This document shows positions 5,859-12,256 of a stretch of DNA of 12,429 bases, piece after piece. Origin of the DNA: Nitrospinota bacterium (GTDB lineage: Bacteria > Nitrospinota > Nitrospinia > JACRGO01); NCBI GenBank assembly GCA_016212295.1, contig JACRGO010000125.1:1-12429 (forward strand), given 5' to 3'. The position numbers were made by a program, and so were the translations under genes. Within the stretch, counting starts at the first letter, position 1; every line of letters begins with the position of its first letter. Below the pieces are notes generated by a model. The model had not been told where the DNA came from. It worked only from the letters and a program-made list of their open reading frames with translations, and made no database searches.

Positions 5859-7016
5859 TCATCCTTGTTTCGGGCTTTTCACCACCGCTGAGGACGGCAC
5901 CAGGTCCTTCGGCAGGCCCTTCCTGACCTCTTCCGCCTGGGCCTCTGTCGCGAAGTTGCCGATATACACGGCTGTCAGGTTGCCGGAGTTTTTTTCCGTT
6001 TCGCTTATTGCTTCAAAACCCAGGCTGGAAATTTTCTCTTCCGTGTCATCCGCCTTGCTCGCCGAGGAGTATTTTCCCGCGTCGACTTTATAGATCGCCT
6101 CTGCCTTGTCATAAATGACCCTTGCTCCATGCACTCCCGCTCTTTTTATTTCCCTTGCCGCGTCCTCCGCTTCCGCCCTGCTGTAAAAAGGGCCGGCGTA
6201 GACGGCGTTGGACCCCGCCGAGCCGTAAACTGGAACGCCGAAAGACTCAAATCCCTTTTCCGAGAGCTTTTGAATGAGGCTTACGGCGTTTTCCTTAACC
6301 GCGAAGGTGCCGACCTGTATAGCGTATCCCCCGGATGTCGAGGTATGTGGCGCTTGGGCTGGAGAGGCAGGGGCTGGGGCCTGTTTTTCGGCCTTAGTGG
6401 AATTGTCCGTTGTTTTCATCGGTTCCGGCATTGCGGGTTTACCGCTTTCCTTATTTTTGGGTATCTCTTTTTCCTCTTTTTTAGCGAGATGCTCTTTTGG
6501 GGCTTCTTGCTGTTTCTGTTTCCCTTGATTTTCTATATGCTCCACTGCCTTGGCCGCTGGAGGAGGCGCTTTTGCCGTTTGAGCGCCTTCAGGCTGGACT
6601 TCCTTTGCCACGTTTTCTTCCTTTGCTCCGCCTTCTTCAGCTTCCTTTTTCCTTTTGGCGATCCTCTCTTCTTTTTTTATCCTCTCCATTTCCGCGAGCT
6701 TGGCCTTTTCCTCTTCCGAAACCTTTTTTTCCGCCTCGGAAATTTTAGGCTCTTCCTTTTTCAATCCAACCAATACCATGAGTTTGTCCTTTTGGACCAA
6801 CAGCGCGTCATAATATTTAGAACCGAAGTAAATGCCGGAGATCAGGACCAGGCCGATGACAGATATAAGGGCGATTTTTGTGTTTTTTGAGCGGGTTTTA
6901 CTGCCTCCCTCTTCCGATTCCCCGGCTTCCGCCTCGTCCATTATCTGGTCCATTGCCTCGTCTGAGTATTCCGAGGATTCGGTTTCCTCTGCTTCCTTTT
7001 TCTTTTTTTTAAACAT
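5859..7016 (-). CDS. Single-pass membrane protein with one or two SPOR domains
   Basis: The 385-residue protein has an acidic/basic cytoplasmic N-terminus (residues 1-45), one membrane helix (about 47-66, ALISVIGLVLISGIYFG), a charged coiled-coil stretch (about 92-128) and a long Pro/Ala/Lys linker (130-228). The C-terminus carries a SPOR domain (about 230-302: GYAIQVGTFAVKENAVSLI, VYAGPFYSRAEAEDAA). A second, weaker SPOR-like repeat follows (about 308-380: YKVDAGKYSSASKAD, YIGNFATEAQAEEV). SPOR domains bind denuded septal peptidoglycan, so a role in cell division or envelope maintenance is expected; topology is N-in, SPOR in the periplasm. A purine-rich GAGGGAG lies just before the ATG. It is divergent from pilC. 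Family is clear; the exact role (FtsN- or DedD-like) is not. Confidence 0.88.
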   Translation of the reverse strand: MFKKKKKEAEETESSEYSDEAMDQIMDEAEAGESEEGGSKTRSKNTKIALISVIGLVLISGIYFGSKYYDALLVQKDKLMVLVGLKKEEPKISEAEKKVSEEEKAKLAEMERIKKEERIAKRKKEAEEGGAKEENVAKEVQPEGAQTAKAPPPAAKAVEHIENQGKQKQQEAPKEHLAKKEEKEIPKNKESGKPAMPEPMKTTDNSTKAEKQAPAPASPAQAPHTSTSGGYAIQVGTFAVKENAVSLIQKLSEKGFESFGVPVYGSAGSNAVYAGPFYSRAEAEDAAREIKRAGVHGARVIYDKAEAIYKVDAGKYSSASKADDTEEKISSLGFEAISETEKNSGNLTAVYIGNFATEAQAEEVRKGLPKDLVPSSAVVKSPKQG

Positions 7017-7081
7017 GATCTCCCTCTCTATTTAATTGCTAAGTTCAGAAAATTAAATTTTCCGCGCGGATTTTTAAATCG

Positions 7082-7117
7082 TTTTTTGCGGCGCGGCATG
7101 GCCGCGCCATGGCATGA
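7082..7117. repeat. GC-rich palindromic repeat, copy 3
   Basis: TTTTTTGCGGCGCGGCATGG followed by CCGCGCCATGGCATGA contains the stem GGCGCGG-CAT-GGCCGCGCC and the trailing GCATGA shared with the copies at 347-373 and 2819-2848. It lies in the probable 5' leader of the SPOR gene, between its predicted promoter and start codon. Confidence 0.55.
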
Positions 7118-7133
7118 AAACGACAAAAATATA

Positions 7134-7165
7134 ATTATAATGTCTTACTTTTCAACGGTTGTCAA
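7134..7165 (-). promoter_or_regulatory. Candidate promoter of the SPOR gene
   Basis: On the minus strand a consensus TTGACA (7165-7160) and a consensus TATAAT (7139-7134) are both present but 20 bases apart, longer than the usual 16-18. A TTGAAA/TATATT pair overlaps them at 16-base spacing. One of these combinations probably drives the SPOR gene, giving a leader of about 110 bases that contains the GC-rich palindrome. Confidence 0.4.
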
Positions 7166-7176
7166 TCGTTTTTGTC

Positions 7177-7205
7177 TTGCCAATAAAACAGGAAATTGTT
7201 AGCAT
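7177..7205 (+). promoter_or_regulatory. Candidate sigma70-type promoter of pilC
   Basis: TTGCCA (7177-7182, 5 of 6 matches to the -35 consensus) is followed after 17 bases by TAGCAT (7200-7205, 4 of 6). Transcription would start near 7212 and give a leader of about 63 bases ending in the AGGGAG ribosome binding site at 7262-7267. Confidence 0.5.
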
Positions 7206-7274
7206 AGGCCGTGAAAATCGATTATCATATATTTTACCGTGTTAATTTCGACTATGTAAAAAGGGAGAATTTCC

Positions 7275-8468
7275 ATGCCTGAATTCATATATTCAGCCAA
7301 AACCAGGGGCGGCGTGCTTACAGACGGCGTTATTGAAGCGAAGACAAAGGAAGAGGCCCAGGCCATACTCCAAAAACAATTCGCGGAGGTCGTCAAGCTT
7401 AAGAAGGCGCCGATGGAGATTCATTTCGGAAAGCCCAAGATATCCGAAAAAGACGTTGTTATTTTCACCAGACAGTTCTCGACCATGATTGACGCCGGTT
7501 TGCCCCTTGTGCAGTGCCTGGGGATACTTTCCACGCAAACGGAAAATAAGGCGTTCGGAAAAAAAATCGGGGAAATAAAGACAAGCGTTGAAGGCGGGGA
7601 CACCTTCTCCGACGCGCTGAGGAAGCATCCCGATGTTTTTGACAACCTCTTCACCAACATGATCGAGGCCGGAGAGGTCGGAGGGATCCTTGACACGATT
7701 TTGAACAGGCTCGCCAATTATATTGAAAAATCCCTGGCCTTGAAGAAGAAGATAAAATCCGCCCTTACATACCCTATCGTAATCCTGGTCATTGCCTTTG
7801 TGATAGTCGCCGGCCTTCTGGTTTTTGTAATCCCGGTTTTCGTAAGCATGTTCGAGGACATGGGAAAGGAGGTCCCGGCCCTCACTCTTTTCGTAATGAA
7901 GCTAAGTGAAATATTTCAAAATTACGTCCACTATCTTCTGGGAATAGGCTTTCTGGTGATTCATCTAATCAAGAGATACTATAAGACAGAGAATGGAAGG
8001 TTGAACATGGACGCGCTTTTCCTGAAATTGCCCGTTGCAGGGTCCTTGATCCAGAAAGTGTCCGTGGCGAAATTCACCAGAACGCTCGGCACGCTTTTGG
8101 CCAGCGGGGTCCCAATAATAGAGGCGCTGGATATCACGGCCAGGACCGCTGGAAACAAGATCGTGGAGAACGCCATATTCGGGATTATCGGCTGCATAAA
8201 GGAAGGGCAGACAATGACCGCCCCCCTGAGCCGTGAAAAGGTTTTCCCGCCTATGGTGGTGTCGATGATCGACATAGGCGAGGCGTCCGGGGCATTGGAC
8301 ACGATGCTGAACAAGATAGCCGATTTCTACGATGAGGAAGTGGACACCGCTGTGGAGGCCATGACCTCCCTTCTGGAACCCATGCTGATGGTGTTCCTCG
8401 GCATAACCATCGGGACCATTGTTGTCGCCATGTACCTGCCGATCTTCAAGATGGGCGAGGTCATCTGA
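7275..8468 (+). CDS. pilC: Type IV pilus / type II secretion inner-membrane platform protein (PilC/GspF family)
   Basis: PilC is the inner-membrane platform around which the PilB and PilT motors polymerise and retract pilin. The 397-residue length and architecture are standard: an N-terminal cytoplasmic piece (FIYSAKTRGGVLTDGVIEA), then two homologous T2SSF domains at about 66-188 and 266-390. Both carry the repeat signature: FTRQFSTMIDAGLPLVQCL with EAGEVGGILD, and FTRTLGTLLASGVPIIEAL with DIGEASGALD. Membrane helices fall near 167-190, 217-233 and 366-389. AGGGAG seven bases upstream supports the start. No pilB, pilT or pilin lies in the window, so GspF cannot be excluded by context. The PilS-like kinase downstream favours the pilus role. 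Confidence 0.92.
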   Translation: MPEFIYSAKTRGGVLTDGVIEAKTKEEAQAILQKQFAEVVKLKKAPMEIHFGKPKISEKDVVIFTRQFSTMIDAGLPLVQCLGILSTQTENKAFGKKIGEIKTSVEGGDTFSDALRKHPDVFDNLFTNMIEAGEVGGILDTILNRLANYIEKSLALKKKIKSALTYPIVILVIAFVIVAGLLVFVIPVFVSMFEDMGKEVPALTLFVMKLSEIFQNYVHYLLGIGFLVIHLIKRYYKTENGRLNMDALFLKLPVAGSLIQKVSVAKFTRTLGTLLASGVPIIEALDITARTAGNKIVENAIFGIIGCIKEGQTMTAPLSREKVFPPMVVSMIDIGEASGALDTMLNKIADFYDEEVDTAVEAMTSLLEPMLMVFLGITIGTIVVAMYLPIFKMGEVI

Positions 8469-8497
8469 TTCTTTAAGCTGAATATCGAAGAGGGAAA

Positions 8498-8648
8498 ACA
8501 GAACGTCGAACACTGAACATCGAACGTCCAACATTGAAGCAAGGAGCGTGGCATGAGTCATGCGTGGTGAGTTATACATTGGTTCATGACTCATGGCGCA
8601 TTACTCATTTCGACATTCGATGTTCAGTGTTGGATGTTCGATGTTCAA
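8498..8648. repeat. Nested palindrome of NNNGAAC heptamers around a TGAGTCATG hairpin
   Basis: The left arm (8498-8539) is six in-phase 7-base units: ACAGAAC, GTCGAAC, ACTGAAC, ATCGAAC, GTCCAAC, ATTGAAG. The right arm (8614-8648) is five units on the opposite strand: CATTCGA, TGTTCAG, TGTTGGA, TGTTCGA, TGTTCAA. Between them lies a second perfect inverted pair, ATGAGTCATG (8553-8562) and CATGACTCAT (8585-8594). The whole spacer between pilC and the kinase gene is thus a long hairpin with two nested layers. Confidence 0.8.
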
Positions 8649-8683
8649 TTCTTTAAAGTCCGCCCAAAGGGCGTAAAATTCCC

Positions 8684-10417
8684 ATGGAATCCGCGTTCAC
8701 CCAGACGGGGCAGCAGGAATTACTGAATAGAGTAAAGGCCCTGATGTTTCTGCGTGTCCTGGTGGTGACCGGGTTCCTTGGCGCAATACTTGCCTTCCAA
8801 AAGGACCTTGAGCTTCCGAATATCGTCCCGGTAAGCACACTGATCGCCGCCACCTACCTCCTCACCCTCTTCTACGCCATTGCCCTGAAGTGGGTCCGCA
8901 ACCTCACCCTGTTCTGCTATTTTCAAATAGCGGCGGACGTGTTCATAGAGGGGGGCGTGATTTACATCACCGGCGGCATCGACAGCCCCTTTTCCATCCT
9001 TTTTAATTTTTCCATCATCTCCTCAAGCATCACTATCTCCAAGAAGGGAGGCTATATCATCGCTTCCCTGTCCGCGATTATTTTCGGCGCCCTGCTGGAC
9101 CTCGAATATTACCAATTGCTGCACCCCATCCATGTATACCCCCCTTCCCCCATGTCCGAGATAGGAGGGTATGTGTTCAGCGTGATCTATCTGAATTTTT
9201 GCGCCTTTTTCATCATCGCCTTTCTGAGCGGATTTTTGGCGGGCAAGCTCAGGACCGCCCATGAGGAATTGATCGAAAAGAGCGACAGCCTGGAAGAGCT
9301 TCAGGCATACCACGAGAATGTCGTCCGCCACATGGGAGACGGCCTTCTTACAACCGGCGCCGACTGGAAAATCAGCTCCTTTAATTACGCGGCTGAAAGG
9401 ATAACCGCATTCCGGAAGGAGGAGGCAAGGGGGAGTTTACTGCCGGATTTTTTCCCGTTTTTGAAAAACAGAATACCCTTGGACTTTCTTGGCGGCTTTA
9501 CTGCCCCGCTGAGGGAGGAGGGGAAAATCACCCGGAAAGACGGGGAAGAGGTTGATGTCGGGATCAACCTTTCCGTGCTCTTTGACCAAAGGGACCAGGC
9601 CAAGGGGTGCATAGCGGTGTTTCAGGACCTTACCTACCTGAAGGACATGGAGCGGAAACTGGTTCAGACCGAAAGGCTGGCCGCCGTCGGCCAAATGTCC
9701 GCCTCGATCGCGCACGAGGTCAGAAATCCCCTGGCCTCGCTTAGCGGCTCCGTCCAGGTCCTGAGAGGGGAATTGACGCTGAGCGGGCCAAACGCCAGGC
9801 TCATGGACATTATCGTGGAGGAGACGGAGAGATTGAACCAGTTCATTTCCCAATTCCTTGACTATGCTAATCCTAAACCGCCTGAATTAGCGGACGCGGA
9901 AATAGCTTCCCTTGCCAGGGACACAGTCGACCTCCTCAAAAACAGCAGGGAATTCCCCCCTGGAGTGGAAATAGAGCTGGAACTGAAAAATGAAGGCGCC
10001 CTCTGCCGCGTTGATCCAAGACAGATCAAACAAGTCCTCTGGAACGTATGCCTGAATGGAATTCAGGCAATGCCTGAAGGCGGCAGGTTGAAAATAACGA
10101 TCGGGGAGTGGAACGCTTCTTCCCCAGGCGGCTCATTCCTGTTTTTTTCCGACGGGAAGTTGAGGGAGGGCGGATTGCCGCGCGAGTGGTCCGCCGCGAT
10201 GTTGAAAATCGACATAAAGGACGAGGGCATAGGAATAAGCAATAAAGACAAGCTAAAAATCTTCGAGCCGTTTTTTTCCACCAAGGAAAAGGGGACGGGC
10301 CTTGGCCTTGCGACCGTCTATAGGGTGATAGAAAAGCATAACGGGCTTATCGCGATAGAGAGCGGCCCTTCCAGAGGAACGACCTTTTCCATTTTCCTGC
10401 CTGCGGTTCGCGGATGA
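8684..10417 (+). CDS. Membrane sensor histidine kinase, PilS/NtrB-like (6 TM, PAS, HisKA, HATPase)
   Basis: The 577-residue kinase has six predicted membrane helices in residues 21-186, including the PilS-like region GGIDSPFSILFNFS (97-110). A coiled linker follows, then a PAS domain (about 205-320), a HisKA domain with the phospho-acceptor His344 in SIAHEVRNPLASL, and a HATPase_c domain. The N-box is NVCLNGIQAM (Asn458), G1 is DEGIGIS (513-519), the F-box is FEPFFSTKEKG and G2 is GTGLGLA. Together with pilC upstream this points to PilS, which controls pilin transcription through the sigma54 activator PilR. No PilR-like regulator follows; a WYL regulator does. The ATG at 8684 has no strong ribosome binding site; the upstream sequence is a run of GGGCG and A/T. 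NtrB-like kinases with other inputs remain possible. Confidence 0.88.
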   Translation: MESAFTQTGQQELLNRVKALMFLRVLVVTGFLGAILAFQKDLELPNIVPVSTLIAATYLLTLFYAIALKWVRNLTLFCYFQIAADVFIEGGVIYITGGIDSPFSILFNFSIISSSITISKKGGYIIASLSAIIFGALLDLEYYQLLHPIHVYPPSPMSEIGGYVFSVIYLNFCAFFIIAFLSGFLAGKLRTAHEELIEKSDSLEELQAYHENVVRHMGDGLLTTGADWKISSFNYAAERITAFRKEEARGSLLPDFFPFLKNRIPLDFLGGFTAPLREEGKITRKDGEEVDVGINLSVLFDQRDQAKGCIAVFQDLTYLKDMERKLVQTERLAAVGQMSASIAHEVRNPLASLSGSVQVLRGELTLSGPNARLMDIIVEETERLNQFISQFLDYANPKPPELADAEIASLARDTVDLLKNSREFPPGVEIELELKNEGALCRVDPRQIKQVLWNVCLNGIQAMPEGGRLKITIGEWNASSPGGSFLFFSDGKLREGGLPREWSAAMLKIDIKDEGIGISNKDKLKIFEPFFSTKEKGTGLGLATVYRVIEKHNGLIAIESGPSRGTTFSIFLPAVRG

Positions 10418-10444
10418 AAAATTTGCGCCGAAAACACAAATAGA

Positions 10445-10507
10445 ATCTCAAATCTGAAACTTGAAACTTGAAATCTCAAATCTCAAATTTCAAATCTCAA
10501 ATCTGAA
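10445..10507. repeat. Tandem heptamer array (nine ATCTSAA-type units)
   Basis: Nine contiguous, perfectly phased 7-base units fill 63 bases: ATCTCAA, ATCTGAA, ACTTGAA, ACTTGAA, ATCTCAA, ATCTCAA, ATTTCAA, ATCTCAA, ATCTGAA. The consensus is A-Y-Y-T-S-A-A. It ends 21 bases before the WYL gene start. The same units build the arms of the elements at 11550-11670 and 12113-12240. Confidence 0.9.
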
Positions 10508-10528
10508 ATCCTGTACCGTGAGGCCCCG

Positions 10529-11503
10529 ATGAACAGACTGGATAAAATCCATCTCTTTCACGAAATCCTGAAAAATTCCCGCCATCCGGTTCCTCGCGGG
10601 GCCATCCAGGAAAGGCTGCAATGTTCCCGCTCCACGTTCAACCGGATGGTGGACGAGATGCGCGATTATCTTCACGCCCCGCTGGAATTCGACCGGGAAA
10701 GGAACGGGTGGCATTACGGCCAACAAGAGGGAAACCCCTATGAGCTTCCTGGATTATGGTTCAACCTCTCCGAACTCTACGCCCTTCTCGTCTGCCGCCA
10801 GTTGCTCTCGAATATAGAGCCGGGCTTTTTGGCGCCCCATATCGATCCCTTGAGAAAGCGTATTGAGGAGATTCTCGCGGCGCGGCGCCTTTATCCCGGA
10901 GAACTGGAGCGGCGCATCCGGATTCTCAGCATGGGGAAACGAACGTCCGCTCCGGACTCCTTTCAAACCGCGGCCCAGGCCGTCCTGAACCGCAAAAGGA
11001 TGAACATTGCTTACCGCGGCAGGGAAAGAGACGTCCCCACGGAGCGGGAAATTTCCCCCCAGCGTCTCGTTCATTACCGGGACAACTGGTATCTGGACGC
11101 CTGGTGCCACCTGCGAAAGGACTTGAGGAGCTTCTCCGTGGACCGGATCGTCCGCGCCGTAATTTCAGGGAAGAAGGCAAAGGAAATACCCGACGCCCGA
11201 TTGGATGCCCATTTCGCCGGGTCCTATGGCATCTTCGCGGGAAAGCCCAGGGGAACGGCTCGTCTCCTTTTTACCGGGGAGGCGGCGCGATGGGTGGAAA
11301 ACACCCAGTGGCATCCCGATCAAACATCGCGCCACACGGAAAAGGGGTACGAACTGACGATTCCCTATTCCGATTTCCGGGAACTGGTCCCGGATATCCT
11401 CCGCTTTGTTCCCCACGTCCGAGTCCTGTCTCCCGCCTCCCTGCGTGAGGAGTTAAGAAAGAGGTTGGAAAAGGGCTTGGAGGGAATGGAAAAGGAAAAA
11501 TAA
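10529..11503 (+). CDS. WYL-domain transcriptional regulator (HTH + WYL + WCX)
   Basis: The 324-residue protein has an N-terminal winged-helix DNA-binding region (about 4-60, with HPVPRGAIQERLQCSRSTFN as the recognition part) and a middle helical linker. The WYL domain (about 140-212) contains the literal motif W187-Y188-L189 in HYRDNWYLDAW and the conserved RSFSVDRI (200-207). A C-terminal WCX-type extension spans about 237-318. WYL proteins sense ligands, often nucleic acid or nucleotides, and regulate DNA-damage, phage-defence or CRISPR functions (DriD, BrxR, PafBC, CapW types). GAGG at 10520-10523 supports the ATG at 10529. A heptamer array lies just upstream, and a repeat element plus the HIRAN gene follow. 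No defence operon is visible, so its targets are unknown. Confidence 0.9.
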   Translation: MNRLDKIHLFHEILKNSRHPVPRGAIQERLQCSRSTFNRMVDEMRDYLHAPLEFDRERNGWHYGQQEGNPYELPGLWFNLSELYALLVCRQLLSNIEPGFLAPHIDPLRKRIEEILAARRLYPGELERRIRILSMGKRTSAPDSFQTAAQAVLNRKRMNIAYRGRERDVPTEREISPQRLVHYRDNWYLDAWCHLRKDLRSFSVDRIVRAVISGKKAKEIPDARLDAHFAGSYGIFAGKPRGTARLLFTGEAARWVENTQWHPDQTSRHTEKGYELTIPYSDFRELVPDILRFVPHVRVLSPASLREELRKRLEKGLEGMEKEK

Positions 11504-11549
11504 TTTTTTCACGATACCGCTTTTTGACACACTGCCCGGAGTAAAATGG

Positions 11550-11670
11550 ATTTCAGATTTCAGATTTCAGATGGATTCCTGAAGGCGATAGTGGTTCAAG
11601 GAACCTGAAATTTCAAATCTGAAAACCCGGCTTTATAATCTGAAATCTCAAATTTCAAATCTGAAATTTT
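11550..11670. repeat. Repeat element A upstream of the HIRAN gene
   Basis: This is a hairpin-forming element of about 121 bases. Its left end is TTTCAGATTTCAGATTTCAG, and its right end (11638-11665) is four in-phase heptamers of the ATCTSAA class that are largely complementary to the left. The centre has TTCCTGAAGG paired with TTCAAGGAA. Its last 66 bases (11605-11670) are identical to 12175-12240 of element B. It ends seven bases before the ribosome binding site of the HIRAN gene and contains TATAAT at 11634-11639. Confidence 0.85.
11634..11639 (+). promoter_or_regulatory. TATAAT -10 box inside repeat element A
   Basis: A perfect TATAAT lies 50 bases upstream of the HIRAN ATG. Seventeen bases before it is TTTCAA (11611-11616), a poor -35. 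The same box at the same position occurs in element B (12204-12209), so the repeat may supply the promoter for the gene behind it. Confidence 0.4.
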
Positions 11671-11689
11671 CTTTCTGGGAGGGCAAATC

Positions 11690-12100
11690 ATGAAAAGACG
11701 GGACCTGCTGAAAAACCTGTTCGCGTTTCCGGCGTTTCTTTTTTCTTTTGATTTTAAGAAAGAACCGGAGCCGAAAAAGCCTCAACCCCTCTCCGTCAAG
11801 GTCCCCATCGCCGGTTTCCAATACTACCAGGGGGAACAGATCTGGAAAAAATTGCGCAAGAATGACCCCCTGCGCCTGCAAAGGGAACCTGGAAACCCTC
11901 ATGATCCACAGGCCATTGAGGTCTTCTGGATGAACAAAAAACTTGGCTACGTCCCCAGGTCCGACAACCCCATTCTCGCCCAGCTCATGGACAAAGGCTG
12001 CGCCGTGAAGGCGGAGATATGCCGCTTGAAAAAGAGCGGGAACCCCTGGGAGAGGGTGGAGGCGCGGGTGGAGTTATGGCTGTGGGAAGAAAGGGCATAA
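11690..12100 (+). CDS. HIRAN-domain protein with Tat-like N-terminus
   Basis: The 136-residue protein has a single HIRAN domain (about 37-112): VPIAGFQYYQGEQIW, then LQREPGNPHDPQAIEVFW (63-80) and LGYVPRSDNPILAQL (85-99). HIRAN domains occur in HLTF/Rad5-type helicases, where they bind 3' DNA ends, and also as stand-alone bacterial proteins of unknown role. The N-terminus starts MKRRDLLKNLF followed by a short hydrophobic run to about residue 20, resembling a twin-arginine signal; no clear AxA cleavage site is seen, so it may stay anchored. GGGAGGG six bases before the ATG is a strong ribosome binding site. It lies between repeat elements A and B, 186 bases after the WYL gene. The domain call is firm; export is inferred. 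Confidence 0.87.
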   Translation: MKRRDLLKNLFAFPAFLFSFDFKKEPEPKKPQPLSVKVPIAGFQYYQGEQIWKKLRKNDPLRLQREPGNPHDPQAIEVFWMNKKLGYVPRSDNPILAQLMDKGCAVKAEICRLKKSGNPWERVEARVELWLWEERA

Positions 12101-12112
12101 AGGAAATCCCGT

Positions 12113-12240
12113 ATTTCAGATTTGAGATTTCAAATTTCAGATGGGTTCCTGAAGGTCCTCGTGGCCCAAGGAATCTGAAATTTCAAATCTGAAAACCCGG
12201 CTTTATAATCTGAAATCTCAAATTTCAAATCTGAAATTTT
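12113..12240. repeat. Repeat element B upstream of the S23-type gene
   Basis: This 128-base element is the second copy of element A. Its ends are imperfect inverted repeats of about 30 bases (ATTTCAGATTTGAGATTTCA on the left; ATCTGAAATCTC...ATCTGAAAT on the right). Bases 12175-12240 are identical to 11605-11670, and the TTCCTGAAGG...AAGGAA core is kept although the loop differs. It begins 12 bases after the HIRAN stop and ends just before the AGGAGG of the next gene. Confidence 0.85.
12204..12209 (+). promoter_or_regulatory. TATAAT -10 box inside repeat element B
   Basis: A perfect TATAAT lies 47 bases before the S23-type ATG, at the same place in the repeat as in element A. The upstream -35 match is poor. 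Conservation between copies could reflect recent duplication and does not by itself show selection. Confidence 0.4.
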
Positions 12241-12256
12241 TTTATAGGAGGGAGTC

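Noticed and set aside
6129-6890. Long plus-strand open frame rich in F, L and R
   Set aside because: It is the antisense shadow of the charged Lys/Glu/Ala-rich SPOR protein gene; its F/L-rich composition is what the complement of K/E codons yields.
10445-10507. CRISPR array
   Set aside because: The units are only 7 bases, contiguous and without spacers; it is a simple tandem repeat.
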